A stretch of 64,000 bases of DNA. Source: Jacaranda mimosifolia (lineage: Eukaryota > Streptophyta > Magnoliopsida > Lamiales > Bignoniaceae). The position numbers were made by a program, and so were the translations under genes. The notes below the pieces were generated by a model. The model ran no database searches. It was not told the origin of the DNA and saw only the letters and a program-made list of their open reading frames with translations. Shown one piece after another: positions 59,081 through 64,000 of this stretch. The stretch's first letter is position 1; every line of letters begins with the position of its first letter. The DNA lies in NCBI GenBank assembly GCA_018894105.1, contig CM032131.1:7652501-7716500 (forward strand). Reading direction: 5' to 3'.

Positions 59081-59696
59081 TGTTAGGTTTCCTTATTAAG
59101 AGATTTTGATTATGACCAAAATTTTGCATATTATCTTTTCTATATAAGTTCATCAATAGGTTTAGAAAGATTTTCAAAGCAACTAGCCATTGCATAAATC
59201 AAGGAAATCTTCCCATGGAAGATGCTGCTATCTTTATAAGAAAGGAAATGTGCAAAATATGTGGCTGCAGTCTAGCATTACAAACATGGTAATAGCAAGG
59301 TGTATTTATTCTGTAATAAACTAGCAAAACAAATTGAGTCTCATAATATACTTTATAAGCCTTTAGTTACTTGCATTCAGTCGAGCGAACACTTGTGTGT
59401 TGCTGTCATATAGTCAGCCTTTGTAGCAGTGCAAGTTCTATCCTTTTGTTACTTTGTATCTTGTATCTGCTTTTCTTCTAATAAAATTGTAGGTTCAAAA
59501 TCCGAAGTGTTATCACTTAGATAGTGAAGTAGGTTTGCCGAGCCACTATAAGTTATTTATCTCTTTTAATTATTGCATTGTCTATTTTTGATATCTCTGG
59601 AATTTCAGTTTTGATTGGAAGTTCTAGTTCAGCATATTCATGTTGTATTTGATTCATCTTAAGTTTTTTATCCCTCTAGGACCCTATAAATTTTCA
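59081..59696 (+). repeat. 3' LTR of the Sirevirus-type element
   Basis: Matches 50217-50821 along its length, with scattered substitutions and the extra ttttgattatgac stretch near 59102. Ends ttttca before atata. Confidence 0.9.
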
Positions 59697-60864
59697 ATAT
59701 ATATATATATAATATTTTATTAGTTGAATGGTCAAATCTAACCTCAAGAACATTTTGAATTTGATAATATTTGATATTATTTCACATAGGAGTCGAGAAT
59801 TTTCAAAGAGCTTATGTATTGTTCCTGTTATCTCACCATTTGAGATGTTTTTTCAAGACAAAATCTTCTACTAAATATGCATAGAATGTGTAGAAGAGAC
59901 AAGACCTCGACTTGGTTGGATGTTTATATTTGGTAACGTATTTGATCATCATTATTGGTAACATTTATGGGAACAACAGTTATGTCTCTTTCCAAACTTA
60001 TTAACTTGAGGATTATTATAATCCATAATTTTGTCTCATGTCACTGGAGTCTAGGGTTTTAAGAATATTTATCCTTTTTTTACTCCTTTAGACGTCTTTT
60101 TAAAATAAAAACTCTCCTCATTAAGTATGCATCGACGGAAAATTATAGTGAGTAATTGAACTTTCATACCTAACAATGAATTTAATTATCACCACCATCT
60201 ATTTTCATATTACCACAAAAAATGGCTTGTACTCCCTTTTCTTCTTTTTTACCTGAATTCAGGTTGGATAAACTCCACCGAATGCATATGCGCCACCAGA
60301 ATCCATTGTGATCACTAATTTGGAGCATCTGTTTGAAAATCAAAGTCTAGAAACGGAATTACTTGTTTGGCAAATAATGAGTCGTCAATCACATGGAGAG
60401 ATTGAACCAAAAAAGTTAAGAATGATCAAAGCAGCTTTTTGGCGCATAGAAGTTGCACACCAGACCCTAGTAATTGGGCTCATCTCTTCCGTTTTACCAC
60501 TAGACTTTGACATGCAGTTTTGCAACATAAAGCCAGTACAAAATTGAGCACGTGATTTGTGACTTAATTAGAATGTTTTTGCAATAGAACGTAAAAGTTA
60601 AGATGCAATTTAATAAATGTATATAAATTTATGGTGTGGACCATAATATATCTATACGCGCTAAAATTAATTTAATTTATATATATTAAATTAAGATCAT
60701 CTGTTATACTTAATTTTGATTGAATTACGAATGCACTCATCTACAAACTCTTATTTCAAATTAATTGCAGTGCGGTAATAAATATGTAAATACTATTACA
60801 TCTATCCTATTGTTTAACATTTTAAATACAGGAAATTTTTTTATGATACTTTCAAGGAAAATAT

Positions 60865-60865
<1 letters not shown>

Positions 60866-60901
<36 letters not shown>
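60866..60901. repeat. (CA)18 microsatellite followed by (TA)n
   Basis: A perfect CA run passing directly into ATATATATATAT. Confidence 0.97.
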
Positions 60902-60912
<11 letters not shown>

Positions 60913-61713
60913 TGAAAGAAACTAATTTCTATTGAAAATAACTGATAAAAGTTTGTTATGCAGTGAAAAGCTTCAATTCTATGGAAAATGTTATTCCATC
61001 TCAATTGAAATTAAGATCCATTCAATTATGAAATATTAAACATAATGTAACTCAATTTACAAGAAATATAGATATATACACAAGTGGTGAAAAATACACT
61101 TGCAAAATTGAATCGTGCATGCGCTCTATGTACATGAGCTCTAAATAAATTTTGGTCAAATTTACTTGAATTTTTGATTGATTTTTTCAGCAAGATGGCA
61201 AAATATGCAATTACATTCAAATGTTAATTAGTTCATAATATATTTATAATCATCAATTGATAATTCATAATAATCAAGTATGAAATATCAAATATAAACA
61301 AATGCCATATATATAGGTGGATCAGATATAATATGGTCTGGTAAGATTAATAAAATTCAAAGTCTCACAATGTTAAAAATTTGGAGTTTTTGATATAAGT
61401 CGACCAAAACTTTTGTAGCGGCTGTCAACACTTAGGTACGATGAAGTTCCTTTATGAATTGTACCCAGGCTGGCAAGATTGCCCTTAGGTAAGGCGAAGA
61501 AGTGAAAATCTTAAATGGAAAGCAAATTATAAAAGGACAAAGAAGCTCAATAATTTCTCCACCTTATAATTCATTTTCCTTTTTCAGTCGGTCTAATAAT
61601 GTGGTCCTGATGGGGTCCAATTTTCAGCTTTCTTCAATGGGATTGATGTTACGTGATGGCTGATTGATGGATTTAACTGTCAATAACTGGGTTTGTTTTT
61701 AACATTCCTTTAT

Positions 61714-61732
61714 TATATATATATATATATAT
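61714..61732. repeat. (AT)n microsatellite
   Basis: A short perfect AT run. Confidence 0.9.
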
Positions 61733-64000
61733 GTATATACACCCAAAAGTTAAAATGAATTTAGGGAGAAGTACTCTTTGCTTTAGGCTTGTAATTTGTA
61801 AGCACCATACTCATATCTTAAAATATTCTAACAAAAATATTTTGTATTTTATCATATTCTAAAATATTCATTAGGATGATATCTTAATTCTACTCTATCG
61901 TATCTAAGCCAAAACCTATTGGGTCTAGTTTCTTGGACATTTGGACGTATGTTTTTAATGTATAAACTAATTTTCTCAATATATATTATTATTTGGCGTA
62001 CGATAACAAAAGATAAATTTTTTTTTATATTTAATTTAATTTAATCATTAAATTTAAATTAGTTAATCTTTATTTTCAATTTTTCATTCATTAATAAAAA
62101 TTTTATTAACAAAGTTTATTCATTCGCAAAATTAATTTTACTAACTGTTTTTATAAAAAAATATTTATTCCACTATTAACTTTAATATTATTAATTTTAT
62201 TAATGAAAAATGTTTAATTATTTCTATTGATATTCCAATTTTTATAAAGAAAATTACTATCCTAATATATTAACTTTATTAATTTTATTAATTTAGTTTA
62301 ATTTTTAATGAAAAAATTATTTAGTTGTTATTGTTCATTTACATATTTGTAATTTTTATATATAAATTTGTTATCATTATTATAAATTTAATTTTATTAT
62401 AGACAATTTTTAGGTTAATAAATTAAATTTAAGTATAAACTAATAGATAATTTTTGGGTATGGTACATGGATAATTTATGGATATAGACCATATCCATAC
62501 CCATTACATTATCGTTAATAAGTATGTGTACGAATATAAATATAAGTATGAATATGATTTTGAATTTGGGTAGGATAATACTCTATCCATTTGTAGGCCT
62601 ACTTTGCTGGATGGTGGGGTTAAGGGTCATGGGAATACCCATTGGCCATTGCTAAAAAGTTGTCTAATTGTCAATGAAGCTTATGGCCTATTTGTTTCCA
62701 ATATTTTCAGGGCCACTATTTATTTTCAATAATATTTAAAAATAAAAAATCTTCAATTTTTATATATTTTTACATAAAATATTTTTATTTTTAGTTTTTT
62801 GAACTTACTTTATCATTCTATTATATCACATTAATTAAATCAAATTTGATTCAATATAAGGTACTTAATATCATTTTAAAATTAATAAATATGTATATAT
62901 TTTTAAAAAATAATTTTTTTTAAACTTAAAAAATATAAATAATCTCTATTTTCAAATATAATCATATCATAATCATTTTCATGTACAATATTCAAATACG
63001 TTTTTGTTTTTATTTTTAAAATTATAATTAATTTTTCAACTTTTAAAAATATTGAAAATATAGAAAATGAAAATGAGGATTTTAGTGTGAATTTACTGAA
63101 GTTGAATTCTTTTTCGTTTCAAATAATAATTTATTAGAAATTGTTATCAATTGTTAAAAGTTGATTGTTCATTGATGTAACTGCATTGCTGAAATGGACA
63201 TTTATACTCTAATGGTGTATACTGTCGATCTACTAAAAACTATTTGACTAATTTTTTATATAATTTTATATAATTCCTCGAAATTAAGTTTTTTTCTTAC
63301 AATGTTATGTAAAGTATATATTAATAGCTAAGTATTAATAGTTCAAAGCTATGGTTGTTAATGATACACGAACATACAGATAAACAATATAAAAGAGTTC
63401 ATATGTATGCTAACATATTTAAGAAATAGTACATTCATAAGTAAAAGATTTTTTGTTAAGTATACCACAGTAAAAAATAAATTAAAGATACAATAATTAA
63501 TACTAATTATTCAATTTTTCATGATTATTATTGTTGGTCCCCTTACCAGAAAACAATTTCAACCGTAAAAATAATCTAGAATCGGTTAATTAGAAAAAAA
63601 TCCCTAATCCTACTTTTATTTTAGTGATCAGTCCCCATTTGAATTTTTACACACTAAACTCCCTACTTTTTCACAAAACTTAGAAATCACTCCCCATATC
63701 TTTTAGAAAGACACATATATCCTTGTAGTTAGAGAAAACAACAAAAATACCTGAGAAATGCGTTTTTCTCTTCAAGAAGAATGCTTTCATTTATTTTTTT
63801 TCTAAAATCGACGACTTCTCCAAGCGGCCAAACAAAAGGGCGCGAAATCGTTCCTCTGCCATTGATGCGAGAAAGAAAAAAAAAAAGACACCAAAATTTT
63901 TGCCATTTTTTTTGTGACAATGGAAGGAGAAACAATGGCAACAAGAAGCGAAATACAAAAAGAAGTGATAAAAAGAAACAAATGTATGTTTTCTGCATTT

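Larger units (their letters stand above)
50217..59696 (+). mobile_element. Full-length Sirevirus-type Ty1/copia element, 9.5 kb, decayed
   Basis: LTRs at 50217-50821 and 59081-59696, both starting TGTTAGGTTTCCTTATTAAG. Flanks are atata (50212-50216) and atata (59697-59701); this lies in AT-dinucleotide DNA, so the duplication alone is weak. Order: gag, PR, INT, (solo LTR), RT, RNase H, env-like frame, G-rich tract, LTR. Two zinc knuckles in gag and a long third frame after pol point to the Sirevirus (SIRE/Maximus) lineage. Visible LTR differences are frequent and coding frames carry many stops, so the copy is old and cannot move by itself. Confidence 0.92.
59702..64000. other. AT-rich intergenic DNA, no gene recognised
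   Basis: Short open frames (for example 60308-60547 and 63729-63998) show no motif I can name. Simple repeats are listed separately. 62030-62350 is a low-complexity stretch of TTTATTAAT words. 63550-63740 has a run of words such as aatccctaatcc and cagtcccc spaced like the end of a Mutator-type element, but no partner end is in view. Confidence 0.6.

Noticed and set aside
60308..60547. 79-codon plus-strand frame as a small gene.
   Set aside because: No recognised domain, no convincing leader or splice context; kept only as intergenic.

Overview
This is eukaryotic nuclear DNA from a higher plant, most likely a eudicot. It is AT-rich, full of microsatellites, and dominated by plant-type transposable elements: Ty1/copia, Ty3/gypsy, CACTA/En-Spm, Mutator-like, MITE and SINE. 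I recognise one ordinary cellular gene, an intronless MIZU-KUSSEI1-like (DUF617) gene at 44282-45001 on the minus strand. Nothing bacterial, no CRISPR array and no rRNA gene was seen.

Layout. (1) 1-5452: the left-truncated 5' half of a minus-strand copia element. Its pol frame is open to the window edge; gag has one in-frame stop and there is one gag/pol frameshift. (2) 5453-10025: intergenic, with a CCGG-rich repeat and a tRNA-derived SINE that has a 9-bp target-site duplication. (3) 10026-43587: a 34-kb nest of transposons, described below. (4) 43588-50216: a MITE, the DUF617 gene, a second probable MITE and intergenic DNA. (5) 50217-59696: a full-length plus-strand Sirevirus-type copia element with gag, pol and an env-like third reading frame. 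It is decayed by many stops, and a 1.6-kb solo LTR sits inside pol. (6) 59697-64000: AT-rich intergenic DNA with a (CA)n tract.

The nest was worked out from terminal repeats and target-site duplications. An outer CACTA-like MITE (10026-43587) holds an autonomous-type CACTA element (10360-43411, TSD taa/taa) with decayed TNP2 and TnpA-like genes on the minus strand. That CACTA contains a solo LTR (15503-17654), a Tat-type gypsy remnant (about 18530-19271, continuing about 36047-37900), another solo LTR of the first family (38239-40485, TSD agaat/agaat) and a Mutator-like element (40797-43219) that itself carries a GC-rich, organelle-like segment. The gypsy remnant is split by a small CACTA (19272-36046). 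This small CACTA contains a Mutator-like element (19913-31375), itself split by a complete 10.2-kb copia element (20794-30991, TSD tatat/tatat), and also a 3.4-kb LTR-like insertion (31801-35215, TSD ttata/ttata).

Two observations go beyond routine annotation. One is a set of four hairpins in the leader of the nested copia element (27001-27320): they share a loop sequence but have different, self-complementary stems. The other is the organelle-like insertion at 42403-42940, flanked by a roughly 50-bp duplication of host sequence. All family assignments come from motifs read by eye; no database search was run.
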